From the NCBI GenBank assembly GCA_021396245.1, contig WNYE01000039.1, forward strand, positions 248,001 through 312,000: 64,000 nucleotides of DNA, given 5' to 3'. Position 1 is the first letter of the stretch; the number at the start of each line of letters is the position of its first letter. Shown here piece after piece: positions 1 through 13,000 of this stretch. The DNA is from Sporothrix humicola. Its lineage: Eukaryota; Ascomycota; Sordariomycetes; Ophiostomatales; Ophiostomataceae. Below the pieces are notes generated by a model. The model did no database searches. It was given only the letters and a program-made list of their open reading frames with translations, and had not been told where the DNA came from. Position numbers and translations under genes: made by a program.

Positions 1-1283
1 AGGTCATCTATCAAAATGCGTTCTGGCAGGCAATTAGCAATCAGACAGCAGAGGAAAGTCCTTGCCACATCAGCGGGTTTTCGTTCCTGCACCAGTTTTG
101 GGAAACTGCCAACCTTCTTCGAACTCCAGGAAACTGGACTTCAGGACGTTTGTATTGTTTTCTGTTTGCTCCTTTCTATCTTCAGCTTTCTGGATCTCCT
201 TTTCTCTATCGATTGCGATCTTGCATACTTCTGGCACACACCACTCATTCTTGGTTCCCGAACCCTCCTCGACGCAAAGAGGGCCGTGTCAACTACGGAC
301 TTCGCTGTGACTGTGGTTTCAGCAAAATCTCGAGACGAGGTAGGTGACGAAAACGAGCACCCGACCACTTCCTGACACTCTGCACCGGACATCCTCTCAT
401 ACGACGACCTCTCTTCCCTCCCGATTTTACTTTCTGACCTTCTGGCCGAACGACTGCACTCTCAATTACTCTCCTGTGTTCTTGGCGTCTGGACATCACC
501 CCTATACTTTTCGTGGACGGACTGGAAGTGGTGATGCCGGTGGCCTCATAGAACTGCCCAGCCTTGACCCCTTTCCCCTTTCCGACTTTCTCGGCCCGCA
601 TGAGCGTATGGGCGGTCTCCGATTCTCGTTGCTACACCGTCCTGGCCGTGTGTGCCCATTTGTGTTCGTTGTTCAAGTCTAACGCACTTCCCCGTTGGGC
701 AGAAATCTAGGGTTCTTCACGTTCCATTTTGCCGCTTCATACCGCTTCGACCGAACGCTGCGTACCCCACGACGATACCAACGAACCGATTGCCCTTGCC
801 GACCGGGCCCGAAGGCATTCTTGAAAGAAGAGACTCGACAAAGCAGCACGCCGTGCTGTGTGCATGGACTTTACATGTGGTAGTTGCGGAGAGAGAGCAT
901 GAGGCGATGTGATGGGTATGTGGTTCCTGTCTTCTTTCCCCTCCCACCGACTTTTGTGCTTTCACATTGGCCGACTCCTCTTTTTCACTTTTTTACACAA
1001 CATGCATACCCACCTCCCACCAACATTCTTGCAGCTTCCTACCCCTTCATTTTTTCTCCTTACATGGTCGGCAGGTTACCGGCAGATCGTCGTCGACGGC
1101 CTCTGTCGGACCGGGATGGCATTCTCTTTTCCCCTCTCTTTCTTGGGGAATCTCTTCCCATGGCTGTTTGGCTTTGATGCCAATACTGACCACATTCTCT
1201 TCTTGTTGCCTGGCATCTTTCCCCTCTTTCAGTGGCTAACTGGCGTGCTCCGACCTTTTCGTGATATAGAACCAGCCCGCAAA
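1..1283. other. Upstream spacer, no gene supported
   Basis: No ORF here resembles a protein. The frame of the next gene stays open leftwards to an ATG at 909, but that extension (909-1283) encodes a Phe/Leu/Pro-rich stretch from CT-rich DNA and looks like leader, not protein. Confidence 0.6.
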
Positions 1284-3103
1284 ATGTCTCCTGAAACCGC
1301 CTCGCCCGTCTTCCCCGATCGGCTGATCCATCCGCTGCCGAAACGCCGTCTTCGTGAACGACTATCGTCCGACGCTGCAGAATCTATCAAGTACCCGCCA
1401 GACCAGACGCCAGGAGCTCCTCTGTTCTACTATCCGTACAGCTTGAAGCAAGATGCTGCGCCCGTGGACCGGCCGGTATTTGTTGGCCAAACAAAACCAG
1501 CGACGCCCGTGGCAAGGCCGGCACCCTCAGTTACGACCACACCTACGCCCACAGCTCCTTCAGCAACAGCTGATCCAGCGCCATCAAGTTCAAACGTGAA
1601 GCAGGGAGCGGCCGCTGTCCGGACGACCCATCTTCCTTCACGACCGAGACGCAGCAGCGGTGACACCGAAACAACTCCTGCCTCACGCACAACGCGTGTT
1701 GTAAACCGCTCCGCGCGGCCTTCTTCACAACCAGCAAACGTACCCCCAGCACAAGGCTACTGGACACTACCATCATCATCGACATTGTCCGCCGACGGTT
1801 TCGATTCCTTTGAATATACTAGTAACACCAAGAAGAGGAAGATACCGTCGGCTGGAGATACATCCCATACCGGGAGCTATTCATCGACCAGCTTACGATC
1901 GACCGCATCGGAGACTTCGACGACAAACTCGAGCTACGACAGTCTTGCTGGCAGCCCAACATTATTAGCGGACACCAAACCGGCCCATTTCAGCTCTGCA
2001 CCTGTGGGCATCTCTGGACCTGGTCGTGGCCGATATGGCCGCTCTCAACGGTATCCTCTTACAGCATCGGGTAAGGACATGCTCGAGGAGCACAGACGGC
2101 TGTGCCTCTCATGACCAGGACAAGCTGATGCTCCTAATTGGCTCTATGGCCGGGAGCTTGCTTTGCTTTCTATTTCTTGCTGCTAACATTGCTGCGATCA
2201 CCAGACACCTCTGCGAACGCCGGAATCATATCCAACGCTATAGCCAATGCAGAACGACAAGGGCAACAAGAGAACGCCGACCTCGCCTCCCAACTCCAAG
2301 ACAACGATGCTTACCCCCAGGGATCCCTGCAGTTTACGTTTACCTGCTCCTCAAAGGTGCCGGGTAACCTTCTGTGGTCTGGCTCTGACGCGAGGTCGCC
2401 ACCCAGCTCGGCATACTGGCAGCAAGGACAACAGAATAGACACCGTGGCAGCCAAACGGCATCGCAAGGGTCTGGGGGCCATTCGGCGTCGACCAACCCG
2501 AGTGGGTCTTCCGCAGGCGGAAAGGCACCCAAGAGCGTGGATGGAAGGTCGAAGCAGCAGATCGAGAAAGACAAGGAGAACTACAAGCTCCGGCAAGAAC
2601 TCCGCAAACAGGCGAGAGACCGGAGACGCTACCAGCAAGAGCTCAACGCCATGCGAACGACACCCGAATCCGACATCTACATCTGCCCCTTTTGCGAATT
2701 CGAAAACATCACGGGCCATAAGCCCCGGCTGATTTACGAGTTTGAGATGAAGGAGCGCAAGAAGCGGCTCGAGCTGGAGCGCCGCCAGCGGGAGCAGCGG
2801 AACAAGGAAAAGGCCAGGAACCGCAACCGCAAGGGACGCAAAGCAACCAAGGCTGCTGCCGCTGCCGCTGCAGCCGGCTCGAGCAACCAGCAGGAGAACC
2901 TTGGTGACGACCAACAGTACGACGACACACCCGAAGACACCGGTCAGGGCACAGTTGACGATGACTACGAGGACGACGATGGAGCAGGCGAGGCCGACGA
3001 CTATGTCGCCGAGCTCAGGCTTGGGATAGGAGATGCACATAATCTCCGTTCACGAGGCCGGGATGGGGAAGGTATACCACAACCCATACCAGCCGGAGGA
3101 TAG
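1284..3103 (+). CDS. Conserved ascomycete disordered protein with CxxC motif (two exons)
   Basis: Exons 1284-2070 and 2205-3103 give 561 residues. The 134-bp intron starts GTAAGG and has a TGCTAAC branch site about 16 bases before its CAG; the join keeps frame. The start was chosen at MSPETASPVFPDR because this N-terminus, followed by LPKRRLRERL, matches what I recall as the conserved beginning of a Pezizomycotina family. Residues 60-260 are low-complexity Pro/Ser/Thr. A charged helical part follows (KQQIEKDKENYKLR and on), then YICPFCEFENITGH, a CxxC that could bind metal, a Lys/Arg/Glu-rich coiled-coil-like stretch, an Ala run and an acidic tail. No enzyme domain is visible. The function is unknown; the basic and acidic blocks would suit a nuclear or nucleic-acid-associated protein, but that is inference. 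Confidence 0.8.
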
Positions 3104-6100
3104 CAGCCGGGGTGACGGCCTTTCCTGGTCATGATCTTGGATATAATCACTACGTCTGATTATATGCACGGTCATGTTCCTGAGAAGGCTCATTCACACT
3201 CTGTACCATTGCTTCTCCTCCGTCGCCCCCTTCCCGGCCGTCCGTTACCCTTCCCCTCTTGTTTGATTTATCAACGAGCATCCTGTCAGACTGTTCTTCG
3301 ACATCATCATTTGTTTACAAAGCATCCATACAACTCCCCACACCTTTCTTGAAGACTCTTATCTTGGTCTGTACGTTGGTCTGTTGGTCTGTTGGCTTGT
3401 TTGGTCCGTTAGTCCGCATATTGGTCTGCCCCGTTGGCTTTTTCTTGCACATGCATATTCATAGGGCCCTTCATATTTTTGGAGTGCCGTTTTTGAAACG
3501 AACTTACGATAACACCAAAGCATTCATAGCAGCATCATAGCATCTGAAGTGAGATTGTATATCTAGCATAGCTGGCATTTGTTTATTTTGGCATTTTAAT
3601 CAAGACACCCCTTTTGCACTGGACAAGACATGGACCTGCACACAGATGTGATGGACGGCGATTATGTACGGGGCCTGTAAGGTACGATGGTAGTCCTGGC
3701 TGCGCTAACTCAAGGTCAGTAAGAGTAGTCCTTTCTATATATGCTGCACCAGCCAATGATGGTCGCACGATCTACCGTTTGTACGAGGGTTTGTACGACA
3801 TGGTTTGCGCTACCCCAAATTCAACATCAAGCTGCTTACTTTTGTTGTTCGTTCCTCATTCTTACAACGTACCTTGCATCTTATTCTTTGCCGGCAATCG
3901 AACCCTTGAATGGTAGAATAGGTAGTATTGCCACGCGGGTTACAGATTTCAGACGGTCGTGTTGAGATCCCACCAGAAAGGTTGCGGAACGGGAGTGGCC
4001 TTTCGCCGGGAAGGAAATTAGCGGACTATTAATGACCTCGGCTGCGCCGGTTCCTTGCTTTCTAAAAGACACTACTGAAATTAGATTTGTTTACACAGTA
4101 CAGCATTTGTTTACTATTTGCTTTTAGTTTTGTTTTAGTTTCTTTTCTTGTCGCGTTTGTTGTGTCGTCAAATCGACGTAAAGTGTAGCATTTTTTTGCT
4201 TCCCTTTTCTGTTGAAGCTCGACCCAATAGACGCACACACACAAAAATTGTGAGAATCAAACAATGACGATTGCCCATGATGACGTAGTGGCTTTTTCGA
4301 GAGTGTCTTCCATCCGTTTGAGTGTTGTCTTTAAGTTTTCTATTGGCTTCGATATCAAAATGAGTGGGGCTTTGTTTTCTGTGACAAGGGGGTGATTGAG
4401 GGCGCTAGTCCAGAACAAGAGAACAACTCACAGTGAAGTGGGCTTACCTAACGAGCGAGCGCCTGTACCCGCAAGCTGAAAAGCACAAGAATGAGGAATG
4501 ACGACAGAGCTTGGGAAGCAAAATGACAATGATGATGTAGCTCATTTTACAAAGTGAGAGCTTGAGGTAGGCTTCGTGTAGTTGAATTTTATGATGATTC
4601 GAACATATGAGTAGTTAGGCGGATAGTCTCGTCGAAAGGCAAGGTGAAGCATCTTGTGATATGCTAGCTGGAGGAATAGGCTACAGAAACTGCCAATAAA
4701 GTATCCTGACAACTGCATGAAACATGGAAAGAGTTGCATGTCCATTTGAGATGCCGAGATGTTTGTTTCAAGGCCAACGTCTTACGTGGTCCGGCATCCC
4801 TGGTCTAGAACACGGCCATGGGCATTTGCTTCATAGAATACGATGTACGATAGATACTCAAGTGGGACAATGGATCAATGGGATTCTGGACAATTGCACT
4901 CGAGGGGAAAACAGGGTTGCAATCGATCTCCCTTTTGCTCGGTATTCTTCTCTGGAATTTTGGAGATTTAGGGATGGACATCCTAGGGCTACGGAAGGAA
5001 AGAAGCCCGGAAAGTTAGTGGAGACAGGGCTCAAGAGGAGATCTCGATGAGAAAAGGGCGTAGAGGGCCTGGCCATAAAACAGAAGGGCAGAATACAGGG
5101 GGGCCGCCGGCTACTGACGATCCAGGAAATCGACGGAAGTAAAATAAGATGCAAAATTATTTCGGGCGCATTATCTTAATAGAAAGCAAGTAAGATTGAG
5201 GATACGAGGTTTTGTTCTCCAAAAGAATAAGAAAAAAAGGCCAGCGCACAACCACGTCGGACAACAGCCGAGACAGACCAGTCAGACAACGGCGCTGTCA
5301 CCACCATATGGTTGACAGCTTTGCGGAAAGCTAGCAATGAGATACGCCGATGGGATACGGAGTAGACGAGAGATACAATAAATAGCCTTGTGTAATGTGA
5401 AGCTCGTGAAGCCTGGCGTATCAGATGAAAGAAACTGTCGCCTGTGACAATGTCACTTTATGGTGTAAACATAGCTATAATATACTTGTGTGCTAGCTCG
5501 CTGCCGCCTGTCATGCTTCTAGAACTGCCCGCCGCATTGAGTTAGGGGTGCCCTGTAGCGGGCCTGACTTGTGAGTTTTAGGCTCTAGTGGCGCCCTGAA
5601 TGGCCAGAGGCAGCCAGAATCTGGCACCACACCCCACTGGACAACAGTCAGGCACAGGCAAAAGCAGAGGAAAAGAAGACAAGTGCATTGCATAGTATGA
5701 AATAGTATGGCAGCTTGTTGACGGAGATTTTTCGCATCGTCGTTTCGATCGTCGTGAATTCGTTCAAGGCCTCATGCTTGGCTTTTCATTTGGCGGCCCT
5801 TTTTGACCTCCGTCCTCCACTGGAAACGAGAAACGAGGCGCAGCAGCTGGAGCTTTCCTTTCTTGCGTCTCTCCTCCGTCCTGCTGGATTGTGGTGCTCC
5901 TGTGCTCCTGCCCTGCCGTATGTTCCCAGCGATCTCCACACCCGACGAATAAACTCGTTAGCGGGTCTCCACCCGCCCCCAATTTCTCTTGCCCACTTCC
6001 TGTGCCTTGGTTTTTGGCAGAGTCGTGAGCGCTGGAAAGACCTGTGGCCCGGGGCCTGGAACTGGCTGGCGTCTTGAGTCTTGCCTTCTTGGGGCCTGTG

Positions 6101-7056
6101 ATGATGCTGGTGTTGTCGCTCGCACTTTCCCTCCGCCCACCCGTCCAGATGGGTTTTGGGTCTGGGAAAGAAGGCGCGCACTCTGCATGGATGGGGCCTG
6201 CACTGTCGGCCCCGGTGTCGTCACCTCTGTTCCAGTCGTGCTTGCCTCGTTTTGAGCTGCTCTTCTGCGTATTTGGTAGTCTTGACTCTTGCCGTTTTCT
6301 TTATCGCGCGTGCTGGTTGCTCTTTCCCGCTCCACTTTCGCCCACCTTCTTCCCCCCCCGGTCGCATATCGCAAAAGCAGCAAACTTGCTTTCCTTCCTG
6401 CGAATTCCTATTATTATTACTCCGTAAACTGCGTAAACTTTTCTCACACCCTTCCATTCGTTCCCATCTCCATCCCTTTTCTCGACGCATCGCCCGACCG
6501 CGCCTGACATCGATTACTTCGACTTTGCATTGAACCCAGGGCGCGACATTTCCATTTCCTTTCTGTCTTTGATTTGTTCGACATGTATCGCCGCCGTGCC
6601 CAACAAGCTCGGTTTGACAGGCAGCAAAGAAACTAAAGGGAGGGCCCTGTTGGTCAGTAAGGCCACCACCACACCTTTGGAAGATCACACCAAAAAAAAG
6701 GACCTCTCTCGAGAGACACAAGACGAACACCGAGCCACGCGCATCGACGGAGCACGGAGAATCCGGAAATCGAACAACTGACAAACGCGCAAAAAGCAAA
6801 GAAAACAAAAGCGACACACAGCAATCGAAAAAAAAAGGAAAATAATCGACGCGGAAAAAAGGACCGAGCTGCACGACTGCACGAGAGTCAGAGTCAGAAT
6901 ATCGACATTCGACAACGAGTCGCAGTCGACGCCATACAGGGGGAGAAGAAAGAGAGAGAGCACAAACGACGTCCACGGCTACACAGGGTTGACACCGACC
7001 GTTGAAGCCGGCGACCACACGCCAGAGAAAGACGGCCTCGGCCGCATCCCATCAAC
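3104..7056. other. Long spacer and probable leader of the 7057 gene
   Basis: Nearly 4 kb with no supported gene. From about 5,750 to 7,056 the + strand is CT-rich, then A/C-rich close to the start codon, as in fungal promoters and leaders, so much of it may be the 5' leader of the next gene. A 265-codon minus-strand ORF (6221-7018) is low-complexity and explained by this composition. The 9-mer TACGGAGTA occurs at 5356-5364 (+) and 6418-6426 (-). Confidence 0.5.
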
Positions 7057-10000
7057 ATGTTTGGCTCGCGCAAGAAGGGCAGGAAGCACTACACGGTATG
7101 TCGTCATTTCTTCAGTTCAGTTGTTCAGTTCTTCAGCGTCCATCACCATCATTATCAATCCCTTCACCTTCACCTTCACCTTGCCTACTGTCACGTCTGG
7201 TCTATGTTGGACGATCGATCAAACCGACGGCCAAAAATAGCTCCCATTCTTCGCTCCGTTCCCTTCGTCGAAAGGACCATGCCGAAGGACAGAAAATGGG
7301 CCGGGCCTGTTTCTATTTTCATACCTTTTTTTCTTTTTATTTTGCCCTCATTGAACACAAGTCACAAAGGCACAAGTCACAGCCTGTTGGTTCCTCGTTA
7401 CTCCCACGTCTGCGGAACGTAGCGCCGTCTCTCTTTTTTGCCTAGTCTTTTGTCCTGTCTCTCGCTACTTTTTTCTGTCTCGCACCGTTTGTTGGCCTTA
7501 TTCTTCGATCTACGCTGGCGCTGTCTCGCCCTGTTTTTTCTGTTTGCCACAAGTCGAGAAATGCACCAAAAGACCACCAGAGACACCAAAGAAAGACCAG
7601 AGGCCCCGCCACCAACAACGCGCAGAGAAAAGATCACCGGCGCTTGCCTGGACGGCTGCCGAAAAAGAAAAGTCTCTAAGAAAAAGGACGGGAGAGAGGG
7701 GCCTAGACACAAAAGGCCCTCGCAAATCGCTAGGGATCCTTAGTGATCGCCTCGTCACTCATCTTGCCCAGTGCCTTGCTTGCCTGACCTGACGTACCTC
7801 ACCTTGGTTCTTGGCCTATTTTCTGTCTACCCACCAAAGCCCAGTTCACCTGCCCAAGCAAAGCCTCGCCCTTTTTGTTTCCCATTCCCTTTTTTGTTAT
7901 CGTCTTTCCTTTTTTATCCCATTTGGTTATTTTCACCAATCCTATTTTGATTTGTTCCTTTTTTCTTTTCTTTCCTTTCTCCCTTGTCGACCGTGTTTTG
8001 TGGCTACCTTTCTGTCCACCATCGGCATTTCACCTGCATTGGAGCTCGACCCGACCGTCGCATCCGTTCCTTGCCTTTGCCCGATGGCACCCTGCTAACA
8101 AAATGACCTCCCAGCCGCCCACAGCCTCGTCCGTCAACCCGAGCGCAGCCACCGCGGCCGTCTCGGCCTACAACCTCTCCTCTGCCGCCGCCGCTGCCGC
8201 CCTTCGCAATCTCCCTGCCGCCCCAACCAATGTCGGCGCCGTCCAGACAAAGCGCACAATGCGCCGCAGTGCCTCGGTCTCGTCCGAGGGCTCGCGGCGC
8301 GCCCTCAGCCCCGTTCCGAGCATAAAACGCGCCATGGGCCTCGGTGGCAACAAGGATACAAGAGAAGGTGTGGTCGTTTCGCCGACCGGCGCACCGACTC
8401 TGCGTCGTCGTGGCAGTTCGTCGTCGATAAGGTCGATGTCGTCCATGACTGAGCGCACATTCCGATCGCCAAGCCCACACGGCAGCCGCACAGCCGCACT
8501 ATCTGCCGCCGCCTCTGCATCACCCGGCGGAAGCGTCACCAGCAACCAGAGCTTATCAATGAATGCAGCAGGCACTGCCGCCGCCATGGCAGCTGGCCGT
8601 TCGACCGGAGCTGGAAGCCGGAGTCGCTCCGTGCCGCCACCACCACCAGTCCCCATTATCCCGAAACATCACATCGACAGCCAAGCGAAGCAGCCACAGC
8701 AGCAGCAGCAACAACAAACAGAAAAGCAGGCCCGTCGTGCCACAACACTGGGTCTCGTCCAGCAGCCATTGCGATTGGCTTCGCAGAAGCAAAAGAGTGG
8801 CCGCTCATCTTGGTTTGGCTCGGCAGCAGTCGGCAATCGCACCGACATTCGCAATTCCGACGCCGCCATGGACATCAACGGCTATGCCCAACCCGAGCGG
8901 CCAGGCAGCCGCAACTCCTTGCAAAACTTCTCTTACCCTAGCCGTCAGCGACTCGGCTCGCCACCACCGAGTCCAACAAACACACGATCTGCAGCCGCAA
9001 CAGCAGCTGTTTCTGCAGCGGCCGCTAGTCCTGCCGCCGCCAAGCTGCCTCGGTCAGCATCGACAGAACGGGCGAACACACAGCAACCGCAACAAAGAGT
9101 GGCTGCCGCATCAGCACGGCGTTCTGCCTCGACAAGTCGTGTCACCGGCCGCTCCAACGCTGGGCTATCGGACCAGACGTTGGTTTACGATGCCAACTCG
9201 CGCCGCATGGTCCCGCGCGGCGAGCTCTTGATGCTGGAGCAATCGATCCTGGATGCTGCAGAGCGCCCCCAGCAACAGCAACGCAAGAAGAAGCAGCAGC
9301 GGGGCACAGCAGCCGCCTCGCTTGCCGGCTCGCACTTGTCTCAAGGCACATTGACACACGCACACGGTACGGCGGCGCCACTAAACCGTGCAGAACTCGA
9401 GCGACTAAAGGAGCCAGCACCCCAACAAGCTGCCACTGTTACAGTACCAGCGCCCAAGACCACCCCCAAATCACCACCACCAGAACGCCAGCTGCCCAAG
9501 ATTGCAACGACCGCTCTGGAAGAACCTGCCGCTGCGCCAGTACGGGAGCAGCCGGCTGTCGTAGAGAAGGACCTTGAAGACACCCAACCAGTGCCGGCCT
9601 TGTCGACCTCTGCATCGACTCCATCATCATCCGTCTCTTCGCTTACAGCACTGGCTGCATCCCAGGCAGCAACCAGTCCTGTTGCCATCCAAAACATGTC
9701 ATCACCAGACGACGGCAGCTTCGACGGTACACTTTTGACTGAGGATGGCCGTCCTGTCCTTGTGAAGCGTCCATCCATCGTCCGCGAGGAACCTGACCGC
9801 GAAGAGGAAGAGGAGAAGCAGCACCAGGCCGGCGCGCAGAAGCCACAACTTTCCGATGCTGCCGCTGTTGTTGCTGCTGCTAATGGTTCTCGGGCGGCCC
9901 GTGACGACCTCGACGGAGTGTCTGCCAAGCACATCCACCACGACTCGCAATCCAAGGCGCAGCCTCCCGCGCAGAAAACCCCGGCACAAACTCAACCGCC

Positions 10001-13000
10001 CGTCGCCAAGCCGAGTGATAAGGAGCGCACCCGGTCCAACAGTCCTGTGCGCACTGCTCACTTTTCACCTGTCGTCAGCAGCAACCTGACTGTCCGCCGG
10101 CACTCGCCGCCGCCGCGGTCAATCTCACCGCGCAAGTCTGCCATGAAACACTCAAGCTCGCCCCGCGACGCATCACCCTCCGACTCGGCGTCCGAAGCCA
10201 ACCATTCTCTGCAAGGCGACCTGGCCCTGCAGAACCGCAAGAAGGCCAACCGCGTGAGCTTTGACGATAAGGCCGTCGTCGTCTCACAGTCGCCTATGCC
10301 GCCCTCGCCACCCCACTCGCCCGGTCTGTTGTCTTTGCCGGGTGCTTCCGAGGCACCCGCCAACAGCAACGCCGCCCACCAGCCTCCCTCACGGAGCCGG
10401 TCCTGGTTTAGCAACATTGGCCGCAGCAAGAAGAAGGGTTCCAACAGTCTTGATGATGACGACGTAGTCATGAAGCCGCGCCCTGCTCTCCCGTCCTTTG
10501 GCAGTGTTCGGGATAAGAACCCTCACCAGGCCCAACAGCAGGAGGAGCGTGCATTGGTGCGCCCGACTGTCAATGACAGCCAGCCACCTCGCCAAACGAC
10601 GCACTCGCCGCCGCCGCCATCTACATCGACCACGACAGCTAGCGCTGCCCCACTCGAGACGCACAGCACGTCGAGCGACCACGCCATTGGTTTCATTATC
10701 GGTGCTGACCGCCAAGCACAGACCGCTTCTCCGTCCGCCCAACGCAACACCGCAAACACGTCTCGGTATCGCGAGCCGCTTCCGCCGGTGGTCACGTCTG
10801 TTGACGGCAGCGGCTACGTGTCGGACAGCGGTGCCAGCAGCGACGGTGACGACGAAGACATTGACGTCAGCGACGAAGAGAAGGAGCACTCGCCCATCCT
10901 CCGCTTTGACGAAGAGCAGGACACCACGGTCCCAGCTAAACTTGAAGAAGAGGAGCCCATTATCCCTACAACCGCTACAGCAGAAGAGGCCGAGCCGCTC
11001 ATCATCCTTCCCTCGCCCTCGTCTCCCAAGTCGCCCAAGAAGGCCGTCCCCGCGATTGCCATTACCAACCCCAGCCAGGAGAACTTGACTGCCGTCCGGG
11101 GCACAGAGAATGATGAGGACGATGAGGAGGAGGGCGAGACTGTCCAAAAGGCCGATGCTGCAACGGAAGACGCCACGACTGAGCGCAGCGCAAAGAGAAA
11201 CAGCCTCGGTGCTCACGTCCCTGGCATGTTCCCTGCTGATACCGACTCGGACGGCACGGCTAAGAGCGCCTCGCCAACCAAGGCCACCTTTGTTGGTGTT
11301 GACCCTAATGCGCCTGTTCCTACACGTGGAAACACCTTTGAGCCTATTTCTCAGGAAGACGACAACTCGTACTCGCCGCAGATGCCCGCTACCGTTTTTG
11401 CGACACACATGCCCACGCTGCACGAAGACTTGCGCAACGAGAAGATGACCGAGGACGACAGCGACAGCGAAGTGTTTAGCGACGCCTACGAGGACCTGTC
11501 CGACATTGAGGGCGACGGCTTCCTGTCGCTCGACGCCGTCGTGGACAGCCCGATTGCGCCCGATATGGTCAAGAGCCCCTTTGCTCCGTCTTCTCTGCCT
11601 GGTTCTCCCTCGCGCAAGACCGAGGTGCTCCAGCTCGGGCCCTCGCCCCTGGCCAAGGAGACATTGCCCGAGACAGAGAGTGCTGATAAGTCAACCGCCG
11701 TGCTGACTTCTGCTGCCGCTGCTGGTGGTGCTGTCATTGGCATGACCGCCCTGACTTCCTCTGCTATCCACAAGCAAGTCAATGGCGGCGACCCCTCTGC
11801 CTCCAACGGCCCCGAGGACGAGGAGGACTGGGAAAAGATCAAGGCGTTCTGGCGCAGCCTGACTGTCGAGAAACGCGCCCAGCTCGAAAAGGAGGCTCTG
11901 CAGGACGCTGCCGACGAGGGCGATCTGGAAGATGAGTCCTCGGCTGCCAAGAAGCCCAGACGCAAGAAGTCGGTCGAGACGCGTATTGCCGAGAAGAAGG
12001 CCATCCAAGAGCTGGCGCCTGCCAAGGCAGCAGTAGCACCTGTCGCTGCGACCAAGCCTGCTGTGGCGAAAACCCCTGCTGCTTCAGCACCTCCCACCGA
12101 GAAGCAGTCACAAAAGACAGCTGCGACGCGTATGCGCCGGTCGATGCGTGACGGTGCCCCTCGTGCTGGTGCCGGCAACGTTGCCAGCGACGACAACAAC
12201 TATGTGACCTCGCTGCGGCCCAACCCGCCGGCCCAAAAGGAGCGTGTTGCCACCGGCTTCCCGCCCAAGGCCGCCGTCGGTGCCGTCAGCCGGCCCAATG
12301 TTCTGCACTCCCGTACCATGTCGGCCGACTCGACGGGCTCTGCCACAAAGTCGGGTGGTGGAATGGCCGGTCTGCTTCCCTCGGCGCTTCGCCGCCGCGG
12401 CTCCGACTCGAGCGAGAGCAGCTTCAAGCGTGCCCGGTCCAATTCCAATGGTGCAGCCACCGGCGGCGCTGCCGCTGGTGCAGCTAATTTCCGCATGTCG
12501 ATGCGTGGCAGTGGTGGCAATGCCAGTGATCTCAACCACCGCAGCAGCCGCTTCTCGCTGCGGTCACTATCGCCGACCGGCTCGACGACGCTTCGTGGCT
12601 CGACCGAGTCGTCGCCCCAGCAGTTCCGCAGAAGCATGCGCGACGGCTCTGGCTCCGGCTTTGGTGCTACGCCCATTGACATGAAGCGCATGTCTTCACC
12701 GGGCGCCATGGCCAACTCGACGCTCAGAAAGGGCCCCTCTGACTCGGGCGGTGGGTTCTTCTCGTCGCTCGGCAAGAAGCGCGGCAGCAAGCTGCTCCAG
12801 CGGGCCAAGAACGAGGGTGGCGGAATGGGTTTTGGTGGGAAATCGTCGCGCAGCCGCTTCGGCGACTCTAGCGATGACGACGACGACGTCTTTGGCACTA
12901 GCGCTCGCCCTTCAACTGGCGGTGGAGGCGGCATGGCCGCCAACCGCCGCAGCATGAGTGCTGGCGGCGCCTACACGTTCCGCAGCCGCTTTGTCGACTC

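Noticed and set aside
3885..3960. Possible tRNA (CAATCGAACCC resembles a reversed T arm)
   Set aside because: No matching acceptor, D or anticodon stems could be folded around it.
6221..7018. 265-codon minus-strand frame
   Set aside because: No domain; it mirrors the CT-rich leader of the 7057 gene.
7875..8114. Hydrophobic N-terminus of the giant protein
   Set aside because: It is the 3' part of the long intron; the conserved start is the MFGSRKKGRK exon at 7057.
10389..11423. 344-codon minus-strand frame inside the giant gene
   Set aside because: Low-complexity antisense of Ser/Arg/Ala codons.
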